Shown here: positions 51,919 through 61,042 of the stretch, in pieces
Position numbering within the stretch: position 1 is the stretch's first letter
Layout: the number at the start of each line of letters is the position of its first letter
Assembly: GCF_013184075.1 (NCBI RefSeq)
Contig: NZ_JABEQQ010000001.1
Coordinates: 620,001-684,000 of the forward strand
Source of the DNA: Lentilactobacillus kribbianus
Lineage (GTDB): Bacteria; Bacillota; Bacilli; Lactobacillales; Lactobacillaceae
DNA: 64,000 nucleotides
Direction: 5' to 3'
The notes under the pieces: generated by a model
What the model saw: the letters and a program-made list of their open reading frames with translations, nothing else
What the model was told of the DNA's origin: nothing
The model's database searches: none
Translations under genes and position numbers: made by a program

Positions 51919-52905
51919 ATGTGTACAAGTATTTTCCAAATTAGTATTGATGAAAATCATCCGGCCCATGTATTAGGGCGCACAATGGATTGGCCACGAC
52001 TAGGAGCAGCACCGGTATTTTGTCCCCGTGATTTTGAGTGGCAAAGCGTCTATGATAATCAATCGTATCGGACTAAGTACGCTTTAGTTGGGGGTGGGGG
52101 CTATCATGACAATGAATTGGATGTTTCCGATGGGGTTAACGAACACGGATTAACGGTACAAAAATTAACCTTTACTAATGGTACCCAGTTAGTGGATGAA
52201 CCAACGCCGGGAAAGATTCATTTGGCTCCTTACGAATTATCGTTTTATTTGCTGGCTAACTTTCAATCCGTACAAGATATTGTCGAACACATTACTGAAA
52301 TTGAATTAATGACCGATCATTTTAGTCGCCAAAAGTATGGCAAAGTTGAATTACATTTTGTGGCCGCCGATGCTACGGGACGTGTAGTGGTCATTGAACC
52401 AGATCAACAACCAATCAGAATTATTGAAAATCCATTAGGAATATTAACTAACAGTAACCACTTTGAACGCCAAATTGATAAGTTACGTCAATACGTGGAT
52501 TTTACCCCAGCATTTAATGCCGGTAACGTGCCACTAAATACCCCTAGAGTAACTACGGGAAATGTATCTGGTAAGGCCATTCCCCCAGGATCTTATACCC
52601 CCAATTCGCGTTTTATTCGGGCTGCTTACTACAAAGAACGAATTGATTTGGCAACAGATTTAGATTCAGCGGTAGATAATGTGTGGCATTTACTAGACTC
52701 AGTTAACGTCCCTAAAAACACATCGCATCAACAGACTTATTCGGTGTATCGCGCTGCTGCTGATTGTGATAGCTTGACCTATTATTACCAACCATATCAC
52801 GCTAAACAAGTTGCTAAAATTACGTTAACCAAAGAGTTGATTGCTGAAAAGCAGTTACGTTTTTTCCCAGTGATTAATCAAGTTAGTTTTCAAGAATTAA
52901 ACTAA
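51919..52905 (+). CDS. Choloylglycine hydrolase / penicillin V acylase-family enzyme
   Basis: A 328-residue N-terminal-nucleophile hydrolase cleaving a linear amide bond. The start is set by chemistry: the ATG at 51919 (behind GAAAGGTG) puts Cys at position 2, the nucleophile exposed when Met is removed (MCTSIFQI); the longer frame from 51901 would bury it. Other family features are GRTMDW near residue 22-27, DGVNEHGLTVQKL, and TNSNHFERQ. Members hydrolyse conjugated bile salts, penicillin V or acyl-homoserine lactones; sequence alone does not decide which. No signal peptide, so cytoplasmic. Single gene with a terminator. Confidence 0.88.
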   Translation: MCTSIFQISIDENHPAHVLGRTMDWPRLGAAPVFCPRDFEWQSVYDNQSYRTKYALVGGGGYHDNELDVSDGVNEHGLTVQKLTFTNGTQLVDEPTPGKIHLAPYELSFYLLANFQSVQDIVEHITEIELMTDHFSRQKYGKVELHFVAADATGRVVVIEPDQQPIRIIENPLGILTNSNHFERQIDKLRQYVDFTPAFNAGNVPLNTPRVTTGNVSGKAIPPGSYTPNSRFIRAAYYKERIDLATDLDSAVDNVWHLLDSVNVPKNTSHQQTYSVYRAAADCDSLTYYYQPYHAKQVAKITLTKELIAEKQLRFFPVINQVSFQELN

Positions 52906-53247
52906 CAACTAAATTGATATTCTAGCTAATCCTAGCTAAAAGGTCCGGTCTTGTAATGAGATCGGTCCTTTTTAGTTAGTTTATCGCGCTGATATGATAG
53001 TTCACCAATGTGCACTATTATTTAAGTTAGCGTCCTTAATAATATGATAGACGTTGCGGTAACAGTAGATGTAGAGAAGCGTTCTAAGATAGTTTATGGT
53101 ATTTACTAATTTTAAAATTAGGGTTATACTTTTCAGCATGTACTAAACTGTCTTGCAATTAGTTCATATTAATTTATTCATACTAATCGATTACCACCCC
53201 TTGGGTCGTAATGGATGACAGCTTATAGAAACTGAATTTAGAAGGGT
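52906..53247. other. Intergenic region before the YhgE-like gene
   Basis: It begins with a terminator at 52938-52973. The rest, about 270 bp, holds no credible frame; TTGCAA (53153) and several AT-rich -10-like words may form the promoter of the following gene, but I cannot choose among them. Confidence 0.45.
52938..52973 (+). terminator. Rho-independent terminator of the hydrolase gene
   Basis: AAAAGG and CCGGTCT arms pair with AGATCGG and CCTTTT, then T. Confidence 0.82.
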
Positions 53248-56200
53248 GTGTTTATTATTTTTAAGCGACGGAGTGTCAAAATTGCAGCAATTGCGTTAGG
53301 AGTTACTCTGCCAGTTGCTGCAGCACTATTATTTCTCCAGTCAGTCTGGAATCCGTTTGGTCATACTAGCCAATTACCAATTGCGGTGGTGAATAATGAT
53401 CGACCGGTTCAATATCAAGGAAAAACCATGGCGGTTGGGGATTCGATGATTTCACAACTTAAACATAATCATGGGATGCAATGGCATTTTGTTACTGCTA
53501 AACAAGCTCAAAAAGGGTTAAAAGACAACAAGTATTATACGGTAGTTAACATTCCCAAGAATTTTTCTAAGAATGCTACCACTTTAACGGATTCGAATCC
53601 TAAACCGATGAAATTAAAATATAAGACCAATGATTCGATGAATTACATAGCCGGGGTTATGAGTAGCGTCGGAATCGATCAAGTTAATAGTCAGGTGCGT
53701 TCAGCCGTGACTAAGAGTTATGCATTAGCTATTTTTTCTCAAATTAAAACTAGTGGCGCTGGCTTCCAAAAAGCTGCTGATGGGGCAACACAATTAAAAG
53801 ATGGGACAGTTACCTTACAGTCTGGCTTGAAACAATATACGACTGGGGTTAAAACCTTAAAAGACGGTATGGTTAAAATGGACACCAGTGTGCAGCCTTT
53901 ACCAGCCGGGGTGAAGAAATTAACCGATGGTAGTGGTCAATTAAGTGCGGGCCTGAACCAATTAAACGCTAAAAGCGGCACATTAGTTAATGGGGTAAAC
54001 CAATTAGCCGATGGAGGTAGTCAATTAAACGGCGGACTACAGACTTTAAACGGTAAAACGGGAACCTTGAAATCCGGTGTTGGTAAGTTAACGGATGGTT
54101 CCGAACAAATCAGTGGTGGTCTCAGCCAATTGAATGGTAAAAAGGGTGAATTGGCTAGTGGAGTCGTGAAATTAGCCGATGGCTCTAAAGCGTTAAAAAC
54201 GGGTGTATTGACCTATACTAATGGTGTTTATCAAGTAAATTATGGTTTACAACAGCTAAACGATAAAAAAGGAGCGCTAGCTGAGGGTGTTTCTCAATTA
54301 ACTTCTGGTTCGGCGCAATTATTACCTGGTTGGATCCAATATACTGATGGAGTTGCTAAATTAAACGGTGGTATTCAACAACTTGATGGTAGTAAGGGCG
54401 AATTAGCTGATGGTGTGAGTCAATTGTATGCCGGTTCTGGAACATTATCATCTGGTGTTAATGACTATACAGCTGGTGCAAGCTCTCTTGACGATTATCT
54501 CGGTCAACTATCAGAGTCATTAAAAGAACAAAATTTAGTTGGTGGAACTAGTCAATTAAGCGATGGATTGGTTCAATTGCAACAAAGTATTGGAACTCTA
54601 CCTGCACAAATGTCATCTTTATCAAGTTCACTAAAAATTATTAATAATGGTGTCTCAAATAGTTACGCTGCTTTAGCAGATGCGAAGTCAATTGTTAATA
54701 GCAATACGGCAACTTCTGCTGCTAATAAAGAAGTTATTCAAAATTTGAATGTTATTTCTGATGAAATCGATAACCTTAATGATAATTCTACTAACATAGA
54801 TTCAAGTGATAGTGATAACGGTGATAAAATAGCTTCCGCAGTAAATAAATTACAAAGAGATGTTAATAACAGTCAGACTACAACAACCACCATTTCAAAC
54901 AATGGAAATACTGATAATTCAACATCTGGAGACACAGATGCTGAAATTAATGCCAAAATTGAATCAGTAAGTAAGAAGCAAAATTTAACATCTGAACAAA
55001 CTCAGGCAATTAAGTCGGCATTAAAAGGTGCAGGTGGTGGTACTGATAAGGATAGTAGTGATGATTCAAATACAAATAAAGTAACTACAACAACTACCGA
55101 AAATACTAATAAAATTCAGAATGATATTGAAAATATCAAGAAAATTTCTGTTGATCAAACAACAACTACTGATACTAATGATGAGTCTAATTCCAACAGT
55201 GATAAAGTTAAAAAGATTCAATCACAATTGAAAGATGTACAATCAAGAATTTCGGAAGATGACTATGCCAAATTAAAGAGTGATATTACTACTGCATATA
55301 ATGGTCTTACAATGCCTAAAACAATCGGGTCAATCACGTATAATACGGTTAATAGTCAATTAGATAAACTCAATGGTGATGGAACAGATGCTAATCCAGG
55401 ACTTACACTAGCATTGGCTAAATTAGTTGAGGGTGCAAATGAATTGAGTTCTTCATCTCCAGAATTAGTAAGTAGTATAGATAAAATTCATACTGGATCT
55501 ACGATGCTTGTTTCTAATAACTCTAAACTTATTCAAGGAGCCATGGATTTAAACAATGGTCTCAATCAACTCAACAACCAAGTACCAACGCTAGTTGATG
55601 GTATTACTCAATTATCAGCTGGTTCATCTCAATTGGTTGCTAACAACAAGACCTTGATGGATGGTCAAACTAGCTTGGACAATGGATTACAATCACTTAA
55701 CAGCCAAGTACCGGTCGTGACTGATGCTATCAAGCAATTATCGGCTGGTTCAGCTAAATTAAATAAGAACTCCAGTGCCTTAAACGATGGCGCTAAGCAG
55801 TTAAGTAATGGCTTGGGTCAATTAAATGTCCAAGTCCCAGTCTTAACGAGTGCTATTGGTAAGTTAAATGCTGGAGCCCAACAAGAGACGACCGGGATGA
55901 GAACTTTAAATGGTCAAGTTCCAGCCTTGGTTAGTGGTGTGGGCCAATTGGCTGACGGTTCTAGTCAATTAGATAATGGTTTGCAAACATTACAAGGTAG
56001 TACTCCAGCCTTGAAGTCGGGAATTTCTCAATTAGCTGATGGTGGTAATCAATTAAGTACGGGATTAAATACTTTAAATAGTTCCACAGGGACTTTGATT
56101 TCTGGTGCTGATCAGTTGGCAGCGGGGGTCACCGAATTAGATGCTAATTCTGGCAAATTAAACGATGGAACTGGTCAATTAAAAGATGGTGACACTACGT

Positions 56201-56877
56201 TAGCTTCATCCTTACAAGGTGGGGCTGATCAAGTTAAGGCCACTCCATTAGGAGATAAGATGGCTCAAATGTTTGCCACTCCAACCAAAGTTGTTCGAGA
56301 AAATGATAATTATGTCCCTAACTTTGGATATGCCATGGCACCATTTGTGGTTTCGTTAATTACTTTATTGGGGGTTACTGGAATTGTCTTCTTATTAGCA
56401 CGCTTAACTGACTTTAAGACAACCCGAAATATTGTTGATACCGTAGCTTTGGCAGCGTTGCAAGGTGCCGTTACCACTGGAGTGATTAACTTAATCTTAA
56501 AAGAGATTGAGCATCCATTCCAATTAGTTACCTTAGGGATTATTCTTTCTGTTTCGACAGCGCTAATCGAGATTGTACTTTATAAATACATTAAGTATTG
56601 GGCCTTCTTGTTAGCTGGTGGTCTTTTAGGAGCAGCGGTTTTCTTCTCTAATGATATTTATCCAATGCAGACTATCAATTCTATCAGTGGGTTCTTGGGA
56701 ACTATCTCACCAATTCACTACACTAACTTGGCCTTGCGTCAATGCATGACCGGTGGAATTGATATCAATGTCACGGGGATTGTGATTTTATTGTTAACGT
56801 TAATTACAATTTTGACCCTATGGTTAATCTACATTATGGGCAAACAAACAGTTACTACTGCTAAACACGCAGAATAA
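53248..56877 (+). CDS. YhgE/Pip-family membrane protein with long repeat region
   Basis: At 1209 residues, this protein has an N-terminal membrane segment (about 10-32), a YhgE/Pip extracellular start (LPIAVVNNDRPVQYQGK), two long arrays of short repeats of the type QLADGSSQLDNGLQTL (about residues 170-430 and 740-1015), an Asn/Ser/Thr/Asp-rich insertion between them (about 465-690), then about six C-terminal membrane segments of the ABC-2 type. Relatives include the lactococcal phage infection protein Pip and ESX/T7SS-linked EsaA. Likely spans wall and membrane. Start: GTG at 53248 lies almost on top of the ribosome site GAAGGG (53241-53246), so in-frame ATT at 53254 or 53257 may be used instead. 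Confidence 0.82.
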   Translation: MFIIFKRRSVKIAAIALGVTLPVAAALLFLQSVWNPFGHTSQLPIAVVNNDRPVQYQGKTMAVGDSMISQLKHNHGMQWHFVTAKQAQKGLKDNKYYTVVNIPKNFSKNATTLTDSNPKPMKLKYKTNDSMNYIAGVMSSVGIDQVNSQVRSAVTKSYALAIFSQIKTSGAGFQKAADGATQLKDGTVTLQSGLKQYTTGVKTLKDGMVKMDTSVQPLPAGVKKLTDGSGQLSAGLNQLNAKSGTLVNGVNQLADGGSQLNGGLQTLNGKTGTLKSGVGKLTDGSEQISGGLSQLNGKKGELASGVVKLADGSKALKTGVLTYTNGVYQVNYGLQQLNDKKGALAEGVSQLTSGSAQLLPGWIQYTDGVAKLNGGIQQLDGSKGELADGVSQLYAGSGTLSSGVNDYTAGASSLDDYLGQLSESLKEQNLVGGTSQLSDGLVQLQQSIGTLPAQMSSLSSSLKIINNGVSNSYAALADAKSIVNSNTATSAANKEVIQNLNVISDEIDNLNDNSTNIDSSDSDNGDKIASAVNKLQRDVNNSQTTTTTISNNGNTDNSTSGDTDAEINAKIESVSKKQNLTSEQTQAIKSALKGAGGGTDKDSSDDSNTNKVTTTTTENTNKIQNDIENIKKISVDQTTTTDTNDESNSNSDKVKKIQSQLKDVQSRISEDDYAKLKSDITTAYNGLTMPKTIGSITYNTVNSQLDKLNGDGTDANPGLTLALAKLVEGANELSSSSPELVSSIDKIHTGSTMLVSNNSKLIQGAMDLNNGLNQLNNQVPTLVDGITQLSAGSSQLVANNKTLMDGQTSLDNGLQSLNSQVPVVTDAIKQLSAGSAKLNKNSSALNDGAKQLSNGLGQLNVQVPVLTSAIGKLNAGAQQETTGMRTLNGQVPALVSGVGQLADGSSQLDNGLQTLQGSTPALKSGISQLADGGNQLSTGLNTLNSSTGTLISGADQLAAGVTELDANSGKLNDGTGQLKDGDTTLASSLQGGADQVKATPLGDKMAQMFATPTKVVRENDNYVPNFGYAMAPFVVSLITLLGVTGIVFLLARLTDFKTTRNIVDTVALAALQGAVTTGVINLILKEIEHPFQLVTLGIILSVSTALIEIVLYKYIKYWAFLLAGGLLGAAVFFSNDIYPMQTINSISGFLGTISPIHYTNLALRQCMTGGIDINVTGIVILLLTLITILTLWLIYIMGKQTVTTAKHAE

Positions 56878-56882
56878 ATTCT

Positions 56883-56926
56883 AAATAAGTGGTAATGAGT
56901 CGAAGGACTGGTTACCACTTATTTTT
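56883..56926 (+). terminator. Terminator of the YhgE-like gene
   Basis: AAATAAGTGGTAA (56883-56895) pairs with TTACCACTTATTT (56912-56924), then T. Confidence 0.85.
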
Positions 56927-56931
56927 GGCAA

Positions 56932-56967
56932 TAAAAAAGCACCGAGCATAATGCTCGGTGCTTTTTA
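56932..56967. terminator. Bidirectional terminator, mainly for the leftward cation ATPase
   Basis: AAAAAGCACCGAGCAT and ATGCTCGGTGCTTTTT form a perfect stem with A and T runs on both sides. Confidence 0.88.
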
Positions 56968-56969
56968 AA

Positions 56970-59687
56970 TTATATCGCTTTTCGTTCACGTCGGCGTAAG
57001 CCAATGCGAATTAATTTAACGGCTTCGGTAACTACTAAAACAACTAGACCAGCCATAATTGGAACCAGCCAACCGTAGAAGAAGTTGATGGAAGCAGTGT
57101 GGAAAATGCCTTGCATAAATGGCACATAGATTAAAATCGCTTGTAACGCAATCAAAATCGCAATGATGATAAATGCCATTTTATTTTCAAAGAAGTGTTT
57201 TGAAAAGATCGGATAAGAGTTACGAATGTTAAACAAGTAAAAGATTTTACCGAAAATAATAATATTGACGGTCATCGTACTTGCTAGCACTGGTGATAAG
57301 ATACCAGCGTTAACGAAGTGATCGAACGTAAAGATCCCTAAAGAGGCAATTAACACTGATACGTAGGTCATTTCTACTATATCAAATTTGCCTAAAATAC
57401 CTTTCGTAACGTCTCGAGGACCGCGGATCATAATTGAATCTTCGGACGGTTCAAAAATGAAGGCAAATTGAATGGTTAACGCAGAAACAGTGTTGATCCA
57501 AAGCAGTTGAGTTGGAAATAGTGGTAATTCTTGTCCCATAATCATACTAATTAACACCACTAATCCTTCGGCAAAACTAGTTGGGAGTAAGAAACGAATG
57601 GTTTTTTGAATATTATCAAAGACGTGACGTCCTTCGGCAACCGCTTTAACAATCGTGGTAAAACTATCGTTAACCAAGACCATGTTGGCGGCTTCTTTAG
57701 CCACTTCAGTTCCCTTAATTCCCATGGCGATTCCAATATTGGCTTGTTTTAAGGCCGCAGCGTCGTTAACACCATCACCGGTCATCGCTACAATATTAGC
57801 ATTGTGCTGTTGGGCACGGACAATCCGCAGCTTATTAGCTGGGGTAGTCCGGGCAAAAACATTATAGCGACCAATCACTTCGGCCAGTTCCTTGTCACTT
57901 AATTCATCAATTTCGGGACCAGTAATGGCGTGAATACTGTCAGCTAGTCCTAGTTGCTTAGCAATGGCTGTAGCTGTATCGGGATGATCACCCGTAATCA
58001 TATTAACCTTAACACCCGCTTTGCGTAATTCAGCAATCGCCGGAATAACTTCATCACGTGGTGGATCAATGATACCGAATAACCCACTAAACTGCATGTT
58101 TTCCGCAATTTTATCTTGGTCAATCGTAGTTAAGTGATCGATAACGGGTACAGAACCCAACGCTACCACTCGTAAACCTTTACTACTTAATTTTTTAACA
58201 CTTTCTTGCCATTTAGCCATGTCAAAATCAGGATGAGACTGCTTGACCATTTCAAAAATGGTATCAGGGGCTCCTTTGACCATTAGTTCATGTTGGCCAT
58301 CGATGTCGACTAAACGAGCACTATAACGATAGGCCGAGTCAAATGGTAAGGAATCAATTTCATTGACGTCTGGCGCTTGTCCCATTAACTTGTGATACAG
58401 CGTGGTTAAAGCTCCGTCGGTCGGTTCCCCAGTGATACTCCATTGTTCATCTTGATAGACTAATTCGGCATCACTAGTCATTCCCGCAATTTCGACTAAT
58501 TCAACAAAATTATCGTCTTTATGCCAGTCAAATTTTTGGCCGTCTAATTGCACGTCACCATTAACCTGGCCATCGGTGGTAGCAAAGCCCACACCGGTGA
58601 CCGTATAATGATGGGCTTTGGTAACAACATCGGTAACGGTCATTTCATTTTTAGTTAACGTCCCAGTTTTATCGGTATCAACGATATCCACTGCTCCCAG
58701 TGTTTCCACGGCAGGGAGGTTTTTCACAATGGCACCGTGTTTGGTCATGGTTTGAACCCCACGAGCTAACACAACGGAAGTGGAGGCTGGTAGCCCTTCA
58801 GGAATAGATCCCACCACCATTGTGATGATAGCAATCGTTAAGGTTGGTAAGCTATAAATTTTGGTGAAGACACCAGCGATAAATAGTAACACAGCTACCG
58901 CCACAATAAAGAGGGAAAGGTTCACGCCCAATTTATTCAAGTTCTTCATTAATGGAGTGACTTGTTCTTTAACAGTAGTAACGCTTTCTTGGATAGAACC
59001 GATTTCAGTATCGGTTCCAGTAGCGACCACAATTCCCATTGCTGAACCCTGAGTCACGGCAGTAGAAGCAAAGGCCATGTTATTTCGTTCGGCAAGGGCG
59101 ATTTTATTAGCTGTTAAAGGATTTTCTTCTTTGGGAACGGAATTACTTTCACCAGTCAGCGTTGATTCCTGGATGCGCAAGTTATCCGCTGCAATTAATC
59201 GTAAATCGGCTGGAACTGCATCTCCAGCTTCCAGGTTAACTAAGTCACCAACGACTAAATCTCTAGCGGGAATTTCTAACTTGTGACCGTTACGAATCAC
59301 AATATTTTGACTCACCAAGAGGTCTTGAATTTTATTGAGGGCATTGTCGGCTTGACGTTCCTGGACATAACCAATGATGGCATTGGCCACGATCACGAAA
59401 CCGATAACCGCTGAATCAGAGTAGTGATGCATAAGAAAAGTAATAACGGCCGCCGCAATTAAAATATAGGTAATACTGTTATTAAATTGCAGCAAGAACT
59501 GAATTAACTTACTCCGTTTGACCGTAGCTAATTCGTTCGGACCGTTTTGACGGAGCCGGGCATTGGCCTCATCTTCACTTAAACCATTTTCAACATCTGT
59601 TTGAAATCTCTGTTCAAGTTCTGCTTGGCTTAATTGCCAAAGTTGTTGTTCATCCGGAGGGATCTTGTCTGTAACTGATTGTGTCAT
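56970..59687 (-). CDS. P2-type cation-transporting ATPase
   Basis: A 905-residue membrane pump with the full P2 architecture: cation ATPase N-terminal domain (LSEDEANARLRQNGPNEL), TGES loop, M4 PEGLP, phosphorylation site DTDKTGTLT, hinge GDGVNDAAALK and a C-terminal six-TM block. It resembles Ca2+ or Na+-type pumps (PMR1/PacL-like), but M6 reads LWINTVSALTIQF and lacks the NXXTD calcium ligands, so the ion is uncertain. The start is the ATG at 59687, eight bases after AAAGGTG; the upstream ATG at 59705 overlaps that site. Single leftward gene. Confidence 0.88.
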   Translation of the reverse strand: MTQSVTDKIPPDEQQLWQLSQAELEQRFQTDVENGLSEDEANARLRQNGPNELATVKRSKLIQFLLQFNNSITYILIAAAVITFLMHHYSDSAVIGFVIVANAIIGYVQERQADNALNKIQDLLVSQNIVIRNGHKLEIPARDLVVGDLVNLEAGDAVPADLRLIAADNLRIQESTLTGESNSVPKEENPLTANKIALAERNNMAFASTAVTQGSAMGIVVATGTDTEIGSIQESVTTVKEQVTPLMKNLNKLGVNLSLFIVAVAVLLFIAGVFTKIYSLPTLTIAIITMVVGSIPEGLPASTSVVLARGVQTMTKHGAIVKNLPAVETLGAVDIVDTDKTGTLTKNEMTVTDVVTKAHHYTVTGVGFATTDGQVNGDVQLDGQKFDWHKDDNFVELVEIAGMTSDAELVYQDEQWSITGEPTDGALTTLYHKLMGQAPDVNEIDSLPFDSAYRYSARLVDIDGQHELMVKGAPDTIFEMVKQSHPDFDMAKWQESVKKLSSKGLRVVALGSVPVIDHLTTIDQDKIAENMQFSGLFGIIDPPRDEVIPAIAELRKAGVKVNMITGDHPDTATAIAKQLGLADSIHAITGPEIDELSDKELAEVIGRYNVFARTTPANKLRIVRAQQHNANIVAMTGDGVNDAAALKQANIGIAMGIKGTEVAKEAANMVLVNDSFTTIVKAVAEGRHVFDNIQKTIRFLLPTSFAEGLVVLISMIMGQELPLFPTQLLWINTVSALTIQFAFIFEPSEDSIMIRGPRDVTKGILGKFDIVEMTYVSVLIASLGIFTFDHFVNAGILSPVLASTMTVNIIIFGKIFYLFNIRNSYPIFSKHFFENKMAFIIIAILIALQAILIYVPFMQGIFHTASINFFYGWLVPIMAGLVVLVVTEAVKLIRIGLRRRERKAI

Positions 59688-59705
59688 GTATAACGCACCT
59701 TTCAT

Positions 59706-59970
59706 AGAAAATATTATTGAAGCCTAATCATACTGGATTTTTGAATCAGTGTAAATAATTGTTATCTGATTGTTAGAAAGTTTTAGGATGATTAATACTT
59801 CGTTGGTTAAATATAGTTTACTACATGAAGTTTAGATAGTGGAAATAAAACAATTGGATCCAATATTCGTCCATAGTCCCCAATAGCAGGCGTCGATGCT
59901 AAACGAACTTGCTCTTTTTTTGTGCAAATAAAAAACATCCTCGAAAGAGAATGTTTTTTGGGTAATTAAA
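59706..59970. other. Intergenic region with a possible small RNA on the plus strand
   Basis: On the plus strand, TATAGT (59812-59817) is followed some 70 bp later by a short hairpin (AGCAGG/CTTGCT) and seven T near 59915-59921, while no plus-strand gene is present. This may be a small RNA of about 95 nt or chance. The right end holds the terminator of the LysM gene. Confidence 0.3.
59929..59961 (-). terminator. Terminator of the LysM protein gene
   Basis: AAAAACATCCTC pairs with GAGAATGTTTTT (one mismatch) around GAAA; T-run in the leftward direction. Confidence 0.8.
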
Positions 59971-60588
59971 TTACATTGCCCAAGCAGCCATACCTTGTTG
60001 GTGGTATAGACTTACAGCAGCATCGATTTGGTCTTGAACTGAACCGCCACTGATGTGCATGTTTTGGAACAAGCCGTAGGCACCTGAAGTACTGTTACGT
60101 ACTGATGATTGCCAGTTTGATTCACGGTTGATGATGTAGTTCCAAGTAGAAGCTGAAACACCAGTCCGTGATTCCATTTGGCTTAATACGGCAGCATGTG
60201 AGCCAGTGCCGTAGTTACTGCTACTGTTTGAAGTAGTAGTAGATGCCTTTGGAGTAGCAACAGTAGTAGTTGCTTGAGTGTTTTGTGCAGTATTAGCAAC
60301 AGTACTATTAGTAGTAGCTACTGGAGTACTTTGAGTAGTTGCAGTAGTAGTTGCAGTGTTGTTTTGACCAACTTCAAGTTTTTGTCCTACAACGATGAAG
60401 TTAACGTCTGCTAAATGGTTGCGTGATGCGATGCCGTTAATAGTATCGTTGTAATCAGAAGCAATCTTAGCAACAGTGTCGCCAGCCTTAACAGTGTAAC
60501 TGTCAGCGTTAGCAACAACGCCGCTCAAACCAAGAAAACCTGCAACAACTGATAATGTAACTAAACTCTTTTTGATAATAATGACCAC
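59971..60588 (-). CDS. LysM wall protein, aggregation-promoting-factor-like
   Basis: About 201-205 residues: signal peptide ([18 protein letters not shown], cleavage near ANA-DSY), one LysM domain ([18 protein letters not shown] ... [10 protein letters not shown]), a Thr/Ala/Asn-rich linker, and a C-terminal transglycosylase/APF-type domain with [14 protein letters not shown] and [10 protein letters not shown]. Such proteins bind peptidoglycan and may cleave it. Start: the GTG at 60588 sits inside the ribosome site AAAGGTGG. The in-frame ATC at 60576 is 8 bases after it and gives the normal signal peptide KKSLV..., so a non-AUG start is likely. A strong promoter and a 120-nt leader with a stable hairpin precede it. 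Confidence 0.82.
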   Translation of the reverse strand: MVIIIKKSLVTLSVVAGFLGLSGVVANADSYTVKAGDTVAKIASDYNDTINGIASRNHLADVNFIVVGQKLEVGQNNTATTTATTQSTPVATTNSTVANTAQNTQATTTVATPKASTTTSNSSSNYGTGSHAAVLSQMESRTGVSASTWNYIINRESNWQSSVRNSTSGAYGLFQNMHISGGSVQDQIDAAVSLYHQQGMAAWAM

Positions 60589-60707
60589 CTTTTATATTTT
60601 TTAAATCCAAATTAACAAAATTGATTTACCAATCGAGAAGTTTGTGTTGAAATCGATTGGCCTTTGATCATCCAGTTGATAACTCTACTGAATTGATTTC
60701 GAGATAC

Positions 60708-60766
60708 ATCATAACAAACCAATAATTTTCGTCAACCACATTTCGTAATAATACAAAAATGTTACA
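60708..60766 (-). promoter_or_regulatory. LysM gene promoter with possible WalR box
   Basis: Leftward TTGACG (60730-60735), 16 bp, TATGAT (60708-60713), predicted start near 60701. Fifteen bases upstream of the -35, TGTAAC-N5-TGTATT (60750-60766) matches the WalR consensus TGTWAH-N5-TGTWAH with one mismatch; WalR controls wall hydrolases in Gram-positive bacteria. Confidence 0.5.
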
Positions 60767-60984
60767 GCTTATTCATTTGATAAGTATGAGTTTTTTGCCA
60801 ATATTACAAACGTGTTAAATTAAAAAATACTTCTTTTTTTGAAATGGATAACCCCATATATCATTAAAAAAGTGGTGACTTTTACCACAAAAATGGGGGA
60901 GCCCAATTAATAGATACGGTAAAGTGGTGGCTAAGTGGTTGTAAGCGATTATTTGCCCTGTTTCAGACGGTAAGAAGGGCAATT

Positions 60985-61012
60985 TTGCTTTTCTAATAAA
61001 ACTGGGTACAAT
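60985..61012 (+). promoter_or_regulatory. Promoter of the unknown gene-flp operon
   Basis: TTGCTT (60985-60990), 16 bp, TACAAT (61007-61012); predicted start near 61019, 24 nt before the ATG. Confidence 0.55.
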
Positions 61013-61042
61013 GAAGAAAAATAAAGAAACGAGTAGTGCAAA

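Larger units (their letters stand above)
60589..61042. other. Divergent control region of the LysM gene and the flp operon
   Basis: The left part is the leader and promoter of the LysM gene, including an 8-bp hairpin CCAATCGA (60629-60636)/TCGATTGG (60653-60660). The right part leads to the rightward operon with promoter TTGCTT/TACAAT. The middle (about 60790-60980) holds no gene; a leftward open frame there is the shadow of the rightward gene. Confidence 0.5.

Noticed and set aside
53800-56230. Direct DNA repeats that could be read as a repeat array
   Set aside because: They are codon-level repeats inside one long reading frame and follow the protein repeat period.
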